From Saccoglossus kowalevskii (taxonomy: Eukaryota > Hemichordata > Enteropneusta > Harrimaniidae), in the NCBI RefSeq assembly GCF_000003605.2, contig NW_003140815.1, forward strand, positions 204,239 through 234,978: a stretch of DNA of 30,740 nucleotides, read 5' to 3'. The stretch's first letter is position 1. Each line of letters starts with the position of its first letter. This document shows positions 10,572-21,400 of the stretch, piece after piece. A program made the position numbers and the translations under genes. The notes under the pieces were generated by a model. The model worked only from the letters and a program-made list of their open reading frames with translations. It ran no database searches and was not told the DNA's origin.

Positions 10572-10809
10572 ATGGATCCCAGAGCCAACAATGATTGGCG
10601 GTACATGGCGATACGTTTGGGCTACAGTTTTGATGATGTTCAAAAATGGGGAGCATCGTCGCATCCGGCGATGGAGGTACTCAACGACTTGTACCAAAGG
10701 TACGACACACAGAACGACCTCCAGACAACCCTTGCTCTTCTCGCATCACTCAGAGAACTTTACAGACACGACGCAATAGAAATTATCGAAAATGCGCTAG
10801 AGTCGGTTG
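10572..10809 (+). CDS. Gene B exon 1: Death domain (residues 1-79)
   Basis: ATG in gtgATGG; donor GTAAGT at 10810; leaves in phase 1. Encodes six predicted helices, including DWRYMAIRLGYSFDDVQKW, AMEVLNDLYQRY and AIEIIENALESV. The frame stays open upstream (VVAKV before Met) to a TAG at 10527-10529, so an upstream spliced exon cannot be excluded. Confidence 0.85.
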
Positions 10810-13800
10810 GTAAGTGTCATTCGAGCATATCATCTGTGAAATATAAATAATGACATTTGTATTTGAAAACAACGTTATGGTTATAGAATGTACGTCCAAT
10901 GAGCCTGCCCAGCTAAAGACAATTGAAACAGTGCTCCATTTGCAGAGTAGATGAACCACATACACAGTTAGTTGGAATTTAAAGTCTACATTTACACAGA
11001 ATAGTGACTATTAGTAAAGATATTTAATGTAATGATTGAGTTTTGAACATTTAGCTGTTAACTCATAATGTTCTGATTCACTGAAGATAAAATCTACCTG
11101 TTCAGTTTGCAAACTCCATAATATTCAATGAGCGCACGATTTTACTAAATGCATCCCATCCTCACACAGTTGGCCAAGTGATTCAACATCAATTGAAAAC
11201 AATTCAGACCCTGCCGAAGGTTTACATTGCCCACAGCACCGATGACAAAGACAAAGCTGAAATGATATCGAGACATATTGAAATGGCTGGGGTAAAATGT
11301 TCTCTGAAGAGTTACTATGGTGATGATGAAGACAGGGGCAATGAGGGGGAGAATAGTGACATGTACGCCGCTAAGCTGGTCTTAATCGTATGCACACAGA
11401 AGAGTCTCCAAAAAGACATTTTCAGTCAGGCGGTAAGTCATCTTGAATTATACAATTTATTTGCACATGCGCACCTCCATGCCCCTGCTCGACCTTATCT
11501 TCTGTCTTGTTCCACAGGTAAAGATAGCAACCCTTCTCAATAAGCCAGTCGTTTTTGTGTTGATAGAAAGCTTTACCTGGTCACAAGATTCAAACTATTC
11601 CAGCTACGTACGTCTTCCACTATTCGAATTTAGTAATAGTCAGATGAAGGGTGATCAATCTTTATGGAGGAGCAAAGTGTTCACCGAGCTCCTCGGAGAG
11701 GTCATTTTTTATGTCTCACCAGATTTTAATGAGGCGACCAAAGGTAATTTATACACTGTAACTAATAGCTTTCATCATCATTTTATGATAGAGTAATGGG
11801 GAATGAAGTTTTGCTTTGAATAATCATGTTGAAACAAACCAGTTTAAAAGTGGATGAGTAATATGAGTCTTTTGATGATAGTTTTAACGATCAACTACGA
11901 TCATGAAATGTTTTCTGTGAAGGTTATGAAGGGAGAATTATGTCGGCAACCAGACGCCTTTAAATTTGACTTGTTTTCTAATTATAAAAAAATGCATGAA
12001 TGACACATTATTACATGTCTACAATTCCACAATTGTTTGTAACATGTGTAGTTAGGAGTCAATCGAAACCATCAGCCAGATATTATTTCTGCTATATGTA
12101 CCTTGTACCATGGCGTCATGTGAAGTAATGTATATATCATATTCCTATACAATGCATACACATTTTCCAGATTACCGTGATTGGATGATTGCTTTAAATG
12201 ACATTCCTGTCAGAAACTTAACAGATTTATCAAGTTCTTCTTCAGAGAGCATGCAGGTATGGCATAACACCATCCTCTATATATAGTGTTTAGCCCTGTT
12301 GTCATACAAGATGACAGACAGAGTTACTAGTATAGGTTATTGCCCGACGCCATTGTAGTTGTCCAGCGTCCTGTGTCAACATTTTTTTTAAATATTTCTT
12401 TTTGCAAACAATTAACAATATTACTTTCATACTTGGTACATATGTTTCTTGTGTGGTCCTCTACGTGATTTCATCATTTCCTCAATTTTTAATTGAAATG
12501 CTATATATTGGACTCAAGTTGCTTTGATACTTGGTATATATGTATCTTGGAGAGATCGCTATTAGATTACCTAATTTTAGGGAATATTTTTGTCATTTTT
12601 AAAATTTCTATATTCGACTTCTTCTGAAAAAAAACGCTACCCGAATAGCTTCGATACTTGGTATATGTGTACTTTGGGTGGATCTCTATTAGACTAGTTC
12701 ATTTCGTGATGTTAGGGGAACACTCCACGAATTCACAGACATATCCTAGAAGCCGACTTTGAATTGGGTACACTTAAACTTATCCTTATCAGTGATAAAC
12801 TTTAAACATAAGAGTTGCGACACTTAAATAGAGTGTAAACAAAGACAATGTTATTTGATTCCCCACTACGATGTTTATGTAACTATGCATGGACTGCAAG
12901 ACTGTGATCTGCCAAACAATTGTCATATCGCTCGTACTGACACCCGTCATGGACTTGGTCAGGATTCCCACGGGTGGCGCTTGTATTGAAACAATATCAA
13001 GCGTATCTTCACATTGCTATCTACAAGCGTGGTTTATAAAACAATATCCGTGTCGCTTTTAGCAAGTATGTGTTATATGGGCAGCTGACAGTGTGTGACA
13101 CCACTTGTAACAATATAATTCGTAAAACATTATCACCTGCAACAAATTTACCCACGATGTGGAGGTGCTAAAATCACTTTTGTAATTTGTATTTAATGTA
13201 TTTTATTCAATGTATTTCGGGAAACCTATGCGGGTGTATTGAATCACTTTCCTATCATAAAAGGTGCTCAATTTGGATCACGTGATTTAGCTTATAAAAA
13301 GACATGTTACTTGAGACTTAGGGAGACACAGATATAGACTCAGGGAGACACACCGGACCTAGTCCGCTTGTTTGCTCTCTGGGCTTGGCCGTTGGGCCAA
13401 CGCCCAGATACAACATTTGTACTTATCTGATGTCAAGACTCCGAATAAAGATCTCCGGTTCACACCATCCCCGTTTACAGTCTCAATCCTTCCCTGACAC
13501 AATTATAACAACTCCGACTTATAGATAATTTAATAAAATCAAAGATTGAGCCTGAGAACAGATAATTAATTATTCAAAATGAGTGATTATAAATGTTGTT
13601 ATTACTACTAATATCTAAAAAAAACTCATCTCATGTGCGAGAGTGTATATTATATTATATAAGGAAAAGCAAGCATAGCTCTGCTCATGTCATGTGCACC
13701 AGATTGTGTGCCGATAAGTTATTTACGTACAGTTCCTGCATATCTGAACACAAATTTAAACCACATTCTTACAGTTTCTAGTGTTCTCTAAATCTTTGTC

Positions 13801-15130
13801 TCTTTTCCAGTCTGCCACAGACATCCCGCCTGTGTTGATATCATACCAGTGGAGCATGCAACATGAGGCCAAGCAAATTTATGCCCGACTCACAAAGGCT
13901 GGATTTTCATGTTGGCTGGACATCTTTCACCTGGGAGGCAGTGAGTGCATTTACAACAAAATAGAGAAACTAATTTCGGGTTTCAAGGTAATTTTTTTTC
14001 AGGCACATAGTAGCTGAATTTAAAGAATTTCCGATGAAAATTTAAATTCAACATATCGACAGTCAAGTGTTATAGTTCGAGTTTGAGTTGATCATGAGAT
14101 CCGTCATGGTATTGTTGTTGTTGTTTTTTGTATCCCGCCCTGTTATCATCACTGAAATATACATCAACTATTCCATTACTTTATTTATTAGTTGGTCAAT
14201 AGTCCTTATATGTAAATAGAATCGATATGTAGTTGCAGTCATATATTTCTATGCAAATACTTTTATGCATGAACCAGTGCGCGTTTGCGTCATGACGCTG
14301 CAGTCTAGTTGGGTTGAAAATATAATAACATCTGCACAATGCAGAATGAGATTTTTAACTAAATTTTACTCTTTTAACAGGTGGTTGTAATGTGTGTGTC
14401 ACGGAATTTTCTCAGCTCAAAGGCCTGTAGACAGCTTGGTAACTTGGTCAAAGTTCTTCAAGTACCTATACTTCCGATACAATTAGAAGATATCTCCTGG
14501 CCTGAAGAAGATGCACTGGCAACCCTAATACAAATGAACAGATGTATTGACTTCACTGAGGAATTTGGATCCAGCACGAACATAAATGATGACAGATTTG
14601 GCGAATTACTGACGCGATTACGAGAAGAAAACTTTCATAAAGGAGATCCCTCAAGCCCAGCAGTAAGTAGGAAAGCAAAAACTCTCGCTAGAGTAAACAA
14701 GTCGTTCACGTATGTCCAGAAGACTGTTGAGCGTAAAAGGATGTCACTGACTGGACAGTCACAGATTCCAGCAGAAATGTTGCCAAGACGGAGCCGGTCA
14801 CACGAACGTTTTGAAAGCGTTCGAAATACCCCCGAAGCAAAAAGGAAAAGCCCTTATATATCCAGATATACTCCTCTGCCGAATATTAGCTCTAATGGAA
14901 CTACCCCATTGGAGCGGTTATCGGTTAATCACGAAGTGGATGAGCATACCCACAGGGACTTAAATTCTGAAGACAAGGATAGTTTACTTCTCAATATCAA
15001 GTTGCCTAACGGGACACGCTTACGTAGATATTTCCGGCAAACAGACACGTTGGAGCAACTTCTCTCCTATACAGAAAGTCATGCTCATGCCGGGATCACG
15101 AGGTTGGAAATAACACTGTGGAAATCATAG
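10572..15130 (+). CDS. Gene B: Death-TIR-TIR protein with C-terminal UBX-like segment, 579 aa, 6 exons
   Basis: Join of 10572-10809, 11170-11432, 11518-11743, 12171-12256, 13811-13987 and 14381-15130 is open for 1740 nt to TAG. Residues 1-80 are a Death domain (MDPRANNDWRYMAIRLG, the NDW signature of UNC5/MyD88-type domains). Residues 96-240 are a divergent TIR domain (KVYIAHSTDD, KLVLIVC, NKPVVFVLIE). Residues 277-410 are a second TIR with SYQW, CWLDI and VVVMCVSRNFL. Residues 415-525 are a basic, Ser/Arg/Pro-rich linker. Residues 529-579 (LLLNIKLPNGTRLRRYF) resemble the first half of a UBX domain. No signal peptide or membrane span is seen, so a cytosolic signalling adaptor is likely. Death plus TIR is the MyD88 logic, but the tandem TIR and UBX-like tail are not. 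ATG 10572 has a good Kozak context (G at -3 and +4). Confidence 0.9.
11170..11432 (+). CDS. Gene B exon 2: first TIR domain, N-terminal half (residues 80-167)
   Basis: Acceptor CTCACACAG, donor GTAAGT. Encodes PKVYIAHSTDDKDKAEMI (TIR beta-A and alpha-A), an acidic loop YYGDDEDRGNEGEN, and AAKLVLIVCTQKSL (beta-C). Leaves in phase 0. Confidence 0.88.
11518..11743 (+). CDS. Gene B exon 3: first TIR domain, C-terminal half (residues 168-242)
   Basis: Follows an 85-nt intron. Acceptor GTTCCACAG, donor GTAATT. Encodes VKIATLLNKPVVFVLIESF (alpha-C and beta-D), then a long loop and LLGEVIFYVSPDF. Leaves in phase 1. Confidence 0.85.
12171..12256 (+). CDS. Gene B exon 4: linker between TIR domains (residues 243-271)
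   Basis: Acceptor ATTTTCCAG, donor GTATGG. Encodes DYRDWMIALNDIPV and a Ser-rich tail. It bridges phase 1 to phase 0 exactly, which supports it despite its small size. Confidence 0.8.
12425..12720. repeat. Decayed tandem repeat in gene B intron 4, about three units
   Basis: Three copies start near 12428, 12526 and 12653 with a core of (G/C)ATACTTGGTA(C/T)AT(A/G)TGT followed by a variable CTTGG and a GG(A/T)CCTCTA/GGATCTCTATTAGA block. Unit length is roughly 100-130 bp with indels. No reading frame is kept across the copies. Confidence 0.6.
13071..13510 (+). mobile_element. Probable solo LTR in gene B intron 4
   Basis: About 440 bp starting TGTTATA and ending TTATAACA, a 7-bp inverted terminus of TG...CA type. 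It has a TATA-like GCTTATAAAAAGAC at about 13289, then a more GC-rich transcribed-looking stretch, and AATAAAG at 13444, the LTR order U3-R-U5. No matching target duplication and no internal coding region was found. Boundaries are tentative. Confidence 0.5.
13811..13987 (+). CDS. Gene B exon 5: second TIR domain, N-terminal half (residues 272-330)
   Basis: Acceptor TCTTTTCCAG, donor GTAATT, phase 0 at both ends. Encodes PPVLISYQWSMQHEAKQIY, AGFSCWLDIFHLGG and YNKIEKLISGFK. The SYQW and CWLDI motifs mark a TIR subtype I associate with large invertebrate TIR expansions. Confidence 0.88.
14381..15130 (+). CDS. Gene B exon 6: second TIR C-terminal half, basic linker, UBX-like end (residues 331-579)
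   Basis: Acceptor CTTTTAACAG; TAG at 15128-15130. Begins VVVMCVSRNFLSSKACRQLG and continues VPILPIQLED and CIDFTEE, completing the TIR. Then comes a linker rich in Arg/Lys/Ser (PRRSRSHERF, AKRKSPY), and finally the UBX-like stretch at 529-579. No downstream exon is needed because the stop is in frame. Confidence 0.88.
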   Translation: MVVMCVSRNFLSSKACRQLGNLVKVLQVPILPIQLEDISWPEEDALATLIQMNRCIDFTEEFGSSTNINDDRFGELLTRLREENFHKGDPSSPAVSRKAKTLARVNKSFTYVQKTVERKRMSLTGQSQIPAEMLPRRSRSHERFESVRNTPEAKRKSPYISRYTPLPNISSNGTTPLERLSVNHEVDEHTHRDLNSEDKDSLLLNIKLPNGTRLRRYFRQTDTLEQLLSYTESHAHAGITRLEITLWKS

Positions 15131-18100
15131 CAACAGATACACCAAAGCCAATGAAATATTCTTGCACGATCACATGCGTGATTTAATTTCTTTACAATTA
15201 AATGTATGTAACAAAAATTCAATTGACAATGTTAGCAATGTACATATATGCATTACATATTTAAACTGCAGCCAAAGAGTGGTATATAAAAGTATGTGTA
15301 AAGGTGACTTTAATCAAAATAATATATCAAAATATCTATGAAAAATACTATGCAGGTAATATTGTAAAACTTACTTTTAAATATAAATATATACTTAATT
15401 ACAGAAACTAATGTTATTTACAATGTCCGTATGCATGAATATTTACATACGCCCAGTGTCTTGATTGTGTTGCTGATTATTAATTTACTGATGATCAAAT
15501 TACTTTTACTTTATCCTCCATTGGAGGTTTCTTTTGTTTCTAATAAATCAATATATGTGATCATATCATGTCTGAAACTTTTTATTTATGGCCAACACCA
15601 GGATACACTTTGCATGTGGATTCGTTCTGAAATCAGTGCATCAAGTAACAGATGTACTCTTTTATTAGTCTCTGTACATTACGCACTATTTGGATCCGTA
15701 TTTTCTGGGCCGGTCAGCGTTGTGAAGTATGCGTCTGCTTTAAGTTGCACTATTATTTGCCCTGGTCGTAAGTTCAAGTAAAATCTTGTAATTTTGAATG
15801 TCAAGCTGTGTGTTTATAAGTTTGTATGATGACTGTAATTCAAATCAGGCAGCGTTTTTCAGCGTTTACAAAAGGAGCCAGTCTACTGAAGTCTATCTTA
15901 GGAAGTCAGTCTGCCGAATTTGTTTGGCGACATAGACAAATAGCCTAAACTTTCCTTTTAGTTTTTGTATAGAACAACTTGTTTAGTTAACATTCGTCTT
16001 TACACATATGATAGAGCCTGTAGAAACATGACAATTAAAGAGATGACATCAGAAGACATCAATGACACTTGTCTGGTGTAGACCTATGGTTTCTCATAGA
16101 AACCAGTTAATGTATAGCGACCGTGGATTAGGTTTTGTTCATTCTGAAATCGCTTCTATATATCGTTCTCTCACAGATTTGACTATTTAAATTACACGTG
16201 TCAGTCGTTTGCTTTGGTAAAAACTAGTAATCCCTACTGTAAACACGTGTCCCAGGGTCAAGACAAGCCCATAGACATATATTTTGAAGTTCCTTGCACA
16301 CAGTACTCATCACAACTGTTCATCCGACCATGACTTTCAAAGCTCTTAATGCATGATTGTTTGTATATTCCTTTTCTACAGTTTTAAAATATTTGCTTTG
16401 AAGGTTAATCTAAAAAAACCTTGGCCCATTAGTGCAGTATATTAAACCAAATGCAAAATAAGATGTGGTGACAACGCCGATCATGACTTACCAATCAGAC
16501 CAATTTATGAATGTCAACACGGGTGAATCCCCTGTTGATTCTACTTTTTTCACAAATTGGAATAATTTAATCGAGTGTCAGAACTAATAAGTCTACACTG
16601 TGAAAGTTCAAACCAATGTTAAAAAAAAAACTAATTGCAGCATAGATTATAGTGTCTACGACATGCTGACAAAATTCTCAGATCAAACATTTATTTAAAC
16701 TATAGAAATTAACCATATTCATTGAAGAAGGTACACAGTCACGCTTGATATGGTACAAATACAGTTTTCGATGTAGTCGATGGACAGGGTACTGAAAACA
16801 CTGAATTTGATTGCTTGGTTTGTACAATGACATAATACAATGACTACTTGGGTGTTGAAATAACCACATGTGATCAATACAGAGATTGCCTACTTTACTA
16901 GACCTATTCACTTTCAGATTTCTTAGATTTTAAAATTTTGAATATGGGGGTACTATCCATAACCTTTTGACGAATACAGTATCGTCTTCACCAATGTATT
17001 CAATATTTGTCTTACTTATATAACTTCATTCTCCTATTATCGAAAACTAAAACTAAATTTTGTTTTTGACAGATCATTCAATTGACCAATCAGGGATCGT
17101 TAATTTTGACCAATCAACAATGACCTCAACTATCTAATTTTTTCCGCCTCTATCTGAAGACCATTTTCTTCTATATTCATGTAAAAGTGTTTTAGGCTTC
17201 TCTTTCATCTTTATTTGCATTGAATACCTCGTTTTACTGCTAGTCTGATGAAAAAGCCAAGACTTGGTTTTTGTTATGGACATCATATAAAAAATGTTCA
17301 TTCAGTCACGCCTGACTCTGTGGTAATCCATTGCAGGTAGTATGGCTTGCTTTTATGCAGTTTGAAAATATGTATATATAAGTTTTAATAAAGGTTCTAA
17401 TGTGTTTTATGTCTGGTATTATTTCTGATTCTGCTATGTTGATAGTCTCTGATACTCATGGCTAGTAATCAAGCTTCTTGGTCGACAAAATCCAAAATGA
17501 TTGCTGTTTACCCGATGCATTTCACACTTGTTTCAATCTTACAATTGATCAATGAAAATCATTCCATATTTTTGTTCTTGCACGCCTCTGATCTTCGAGA
17601 TCGGAGCTATTATCCCTATTTCCAAACAATATATGATATAACAGAACTGAGAACGCTTAACACGATATGTGTGAAATTCAAATTGCCTTCATAGAATTTG
17701 CATATTGATATAAATAATTGTGTACCGTAAATGGATTTATAAATGAACAACTTATTGATCTGATCACTAGATTAATAAAAGCAGTCTGCCATGGTGAAGC
17801 TGATCATTAATATTGATGATTCCAATCACATAATTATTTTATTTTATAAACTAGATCACATTGGTCAGCAATTGTTAGGTATAGGTTAATTTGTTAGACG
17901 ACAAAAGGACCTATTTAGTATTTCTAACGACTTTCTGTTATGTTTGGTGAAGGGGATTATCACTAACAATCTATTCCAGTTATGTCATACACATTCCAAA
18001 TGAGCATGTTCTGGAAGACGTTGAACCGTGTGAGGTAACTAATGACGAGTTTATTAAGATGTTCACATGTCACGTTATCAATAATCAAAAATAACGTCAA

Positions 18101-18168
18101 ATATATACATACATATATTATATTGTAGACTTTAATACAACCCGAATATATGCCAAACATTACTATTT
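15131..18168. other. Convergent intergenic region and 3' UTRs of genes B and C
   Basis: AT-rich, with no supported gene. Possible poly(A) hexamers for gene B are ATTAAA at 15197-15202 and AATAAA at 15542-15547. ORFs here have hydrophobic, low-complexity translations with no domain features. The gene C poly(A) signal is listed separately. Confidence 0.45.
18050..18055 (-). terminator. Likely poly(A) signal of gene C (AATAAA on the minus strand)
   Basis: TTTATT on the plus strand reads AATAAA in the gene C direction, about 115 nt after the stop codon. A second candidate lies at 17838-17843. Confidence 0.45.
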
Positions 18169-18400
18169 CTAATATTCTAAATGGTCTCCTTTATTCAAAT
18201 GTAAATTTGCACCACGGGAATAAGATTGAAAGTTTCGTTCACCGCCGCAGTCTTTAAACCATCTTTCTTCTGTAACCCTAACGTCGGATGTTAATTCTAA
18301 AAACGTCTCTAGTGGGCAGTGTGTTTGGCATTCCGGAATCGTTAGTACAATGGGGTCCACCGAAGAATCGTTGCGGTAGTATATGTCGACTGTGTAAGTT
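18169..18400 (-). CDS. Gene C exon 9: C-terminal region (residues 318-394)
   Basis: Acceptor GTTTTAG. Encodes TYTVDIYYRNDSSVDPIVL, IPECQTHCPLETFLEL and WFKDCGG, then a hydrophilic tail ending HLEY and TAG. No transmembrane helix follows, unlike ACP2. Confidence 0.93.
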
Positions 18401-21400
18401 CTAAAACAAAATTTGTATTTTAGATTTGTTAATATTTAAAATCCTCGATTTTTTTTGCAATGTATGTGTAATGTTGTAATACGGAGTTGATATACGGGGT
18501 TGTCAATACGTTACAGTATGCACAATTAATAATAGTCACGTCACAGGGATTATCACGTGAACTTAACTGGTATTGGGTTCTGAGGGCGTTATTATGCATT
18601 CAATCCTCACATAACTACAAAAAAATGCTAAATTATAGATCTCAGATTATATTATATAAAGTTGTAAAATAATATGCGTAAACTTAGTCAGAACAAAATG
18701 TCGGAAATTAATGTCACACATTTGTACACCCAAGTCTGGAATGTGCAATTAATCTATGTTATTGCGAATATTTAGTAATTAAAAGTAAAACACTCTGACA
18801 TACCCATCAAAAACGGGAATTTCCATATTCCTTTGGTGTCTGTGGTGTCTTTCCCTAGGTTGTTTGTAGAATAAAATAACAACAGCATAAGAGTAAGAAT
18901 ACTAATAAGTCGATTACAAGAGTCTTGGTAATAGACTATTGATTGGTTTCAGCTACATGTCGTCACACTATTGTCGAATCGTTCAAGCATTTCCACCACA
19001 CATTGCGATGCTGTGCTTCAAATCAAGCACAGGTCTGCGTGATTAATGGCGGACGTGATGACGTATTCTGGCGAAATAATGACGTGATACTGAAAAGCGT
19101 AACTGGCCACCAAAATCTCGCCGTGAGCGTGAGAACGCCGCGACCTATTATTTGGTATGCAGTAGAAGAGATGATGGAAGATAATGGAGCACTAATCGCG
19201 TTGCTCTCTCGCTTCCAGCGAGATTTCGGCGACTATTTACTTTTAATGTATATTGTGATGTTTAACTACTAGTATATAATCCTAACACGATACTTAGAAA
19301 CGAACTTACGGAACAAGTAAAAGGTTATGTACCAATCAAGTACAAAATTGTAGTACCTTAAATGTAAATTGAGCAGAATATATCATGTGTAATACGTATC
19401 AGACATTCACCTCTCCTTTTAAAGCGGGGGGTGTCGTCACCTGCGCATGCGTTGGTTGGCCATAGCGTGTCACTGTTTACAAACAAACGTCTACCTAGCG
19501 TTCGTAGCGTGTGTTATCATCGCTTGGGACTCAATTCCCGCGCGTGCGCTGGTGACGACCCTCCCGCTTTAACTAAGTAACAAGTTTTCGAAGATTTCGA
19601 TTGTTACCTTTTGGCATGTACATGCTTGTGTAACTCAATCATAACACATGAGGCAGGGGGCGGCACGATGTTATTGAACACACCTAGAGCATTCAGAATA
19701 CAGGATATCATCGAATCTTGCTGAAAAAAAATGTTGTTATGAAATTTAAATGTTTACAACCATGCCCGCCAAACCACTAAACTGTCATGCCACAAGTTCG
19801 GCACAATATACCCATATTATAGTATTTATATAATCTACGTCTACGTGCCCTGTTCGATTATAACAGATTTGAATACGATAAGGTCAAACAATGTGTGTTT
19901 CTATGCCTACGATTTCCAACAATATTGTGCAGTTAAATTAAGCCATTTTTCTTCAACGACAATATTTTAGCCAGAAACCAGAAAATAAAGTTTGAGTCAT
20001 TTTCTAACTGACATTGTATTTATTGGGTGAATTAGAACACAAGTGATTATTATCAAAATAATTAAAATAAATTTTAGTGCAAAATTAATGTTTTTACAGT
20101 ATTTGTATTTCCCCTTTTCTAACATACAATAATTACATATATAAAAGAATATGTGCGAGGGTGTACTTACTCCTGCGTATGAATACATTTTGTACGTTCT
20201 ATTCTGTGGTGACCGGGCTTTTGCAATCATGTTATCTGCAATTTCGTTTAGTAAAACGCCTAGAATTAAACAAACGGATTAAACAGACAAACGGCCTAAT
20301 CCGTTTTATGATTTCTATATTTATTTCTATATTTCTATTGAAGTGTATTTATATGGGCATACGTTGATATTTTTAAAACCCATTTTTTCAACAGACGCAA
20401 TATTTCAACCGTATTTTTGTTGTAAATTATAGAAATAATAAAACAGAAAATTGCTTAGAAATATTACACGAATAATTAATTGAAAATATATATAACCATT
20501 ATTTGCAACCGGTTTTTAGTTGAGAATTAGGATTTATTTTTGAAGGTGCACTCGTCTTAATGCTATATTTCTATAAACACTTGTCAGGTTTGTATGCCCA
20601 AATGATTTCGAAAATAAAACGCAAATTAATAATACACGCGAATATCTTGCCCGATGATGTCGATGTTAATATTCCATGTAAGTGTGTTACGTGATTGGAT
20701 GTTATACAGCACAGTGAGCAATACAAGTTGCATACCCTATCATGTGTGAATCGAAGGAACTGTGTACGAATCAAATTTCGATAAAAACGCATCACTTAAA
20801 CGTTTTCCATCCTGATAGCCGACAAATAACACAGACCATGCCATACGCTTGTCAATTTGAATGTACTCCTCACCTTTACAGAATCGTTTCATTTCCATGT
20901 TATCAGAGCCCTCTTTCACTTTTGTCGCAAAGTTATTTAAATCCATTAGCTTATCAAAAATTGAGCTATTGAACCACTCTGGGAGTGGTTTGTTTCCAAC
21001 TTTCTATGAACAAAATAAACAAAAAGGTGTTTAATTAAGACATATATCTTCAGTTACATTCAGTTACCGTTTTTGTCTCTGATTAGCAATTTTAGTAAAA
21101 AATTACCAAAATATCCTGTAAACGTTTAATTCGATTCCGTGCTGACTATTGTTATTTGAAAAAAAAAATCTTTTCACAAAGACCTAAAGAATCTCGAGAT
21201 ATTTGTATGCGTAATATTTAGCATAAGACAAATTCAAGATTATGATTTTATGAAAGCTAAATAGGGTGAATACTTTCAATGACTCGAACCCGAAAATAAA
21301 TCCGAATCCGTGGCCAACTTCAGCATTGTGTCTTATTCTTCTACTTGCTGTCCCATTCAAGTTCATTAGTCACTTCTATCCAATTATATAGTATTATTCA

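Noticed and set aside
15431-15781. 116-aa plus-strand frame after gene B
   Set aside because: Hydrophobic, low-complexity translation in an AT-rich 3' region; no family features and no exon partners.
18788-18870. Candidate extra exon of gene C on the minus strand
   Set aside because: It has AG and GTATGT signals, but its phase does not fit exon 9 and its translation (HHRHQRN...) has no counterpart in acid phosphatases.
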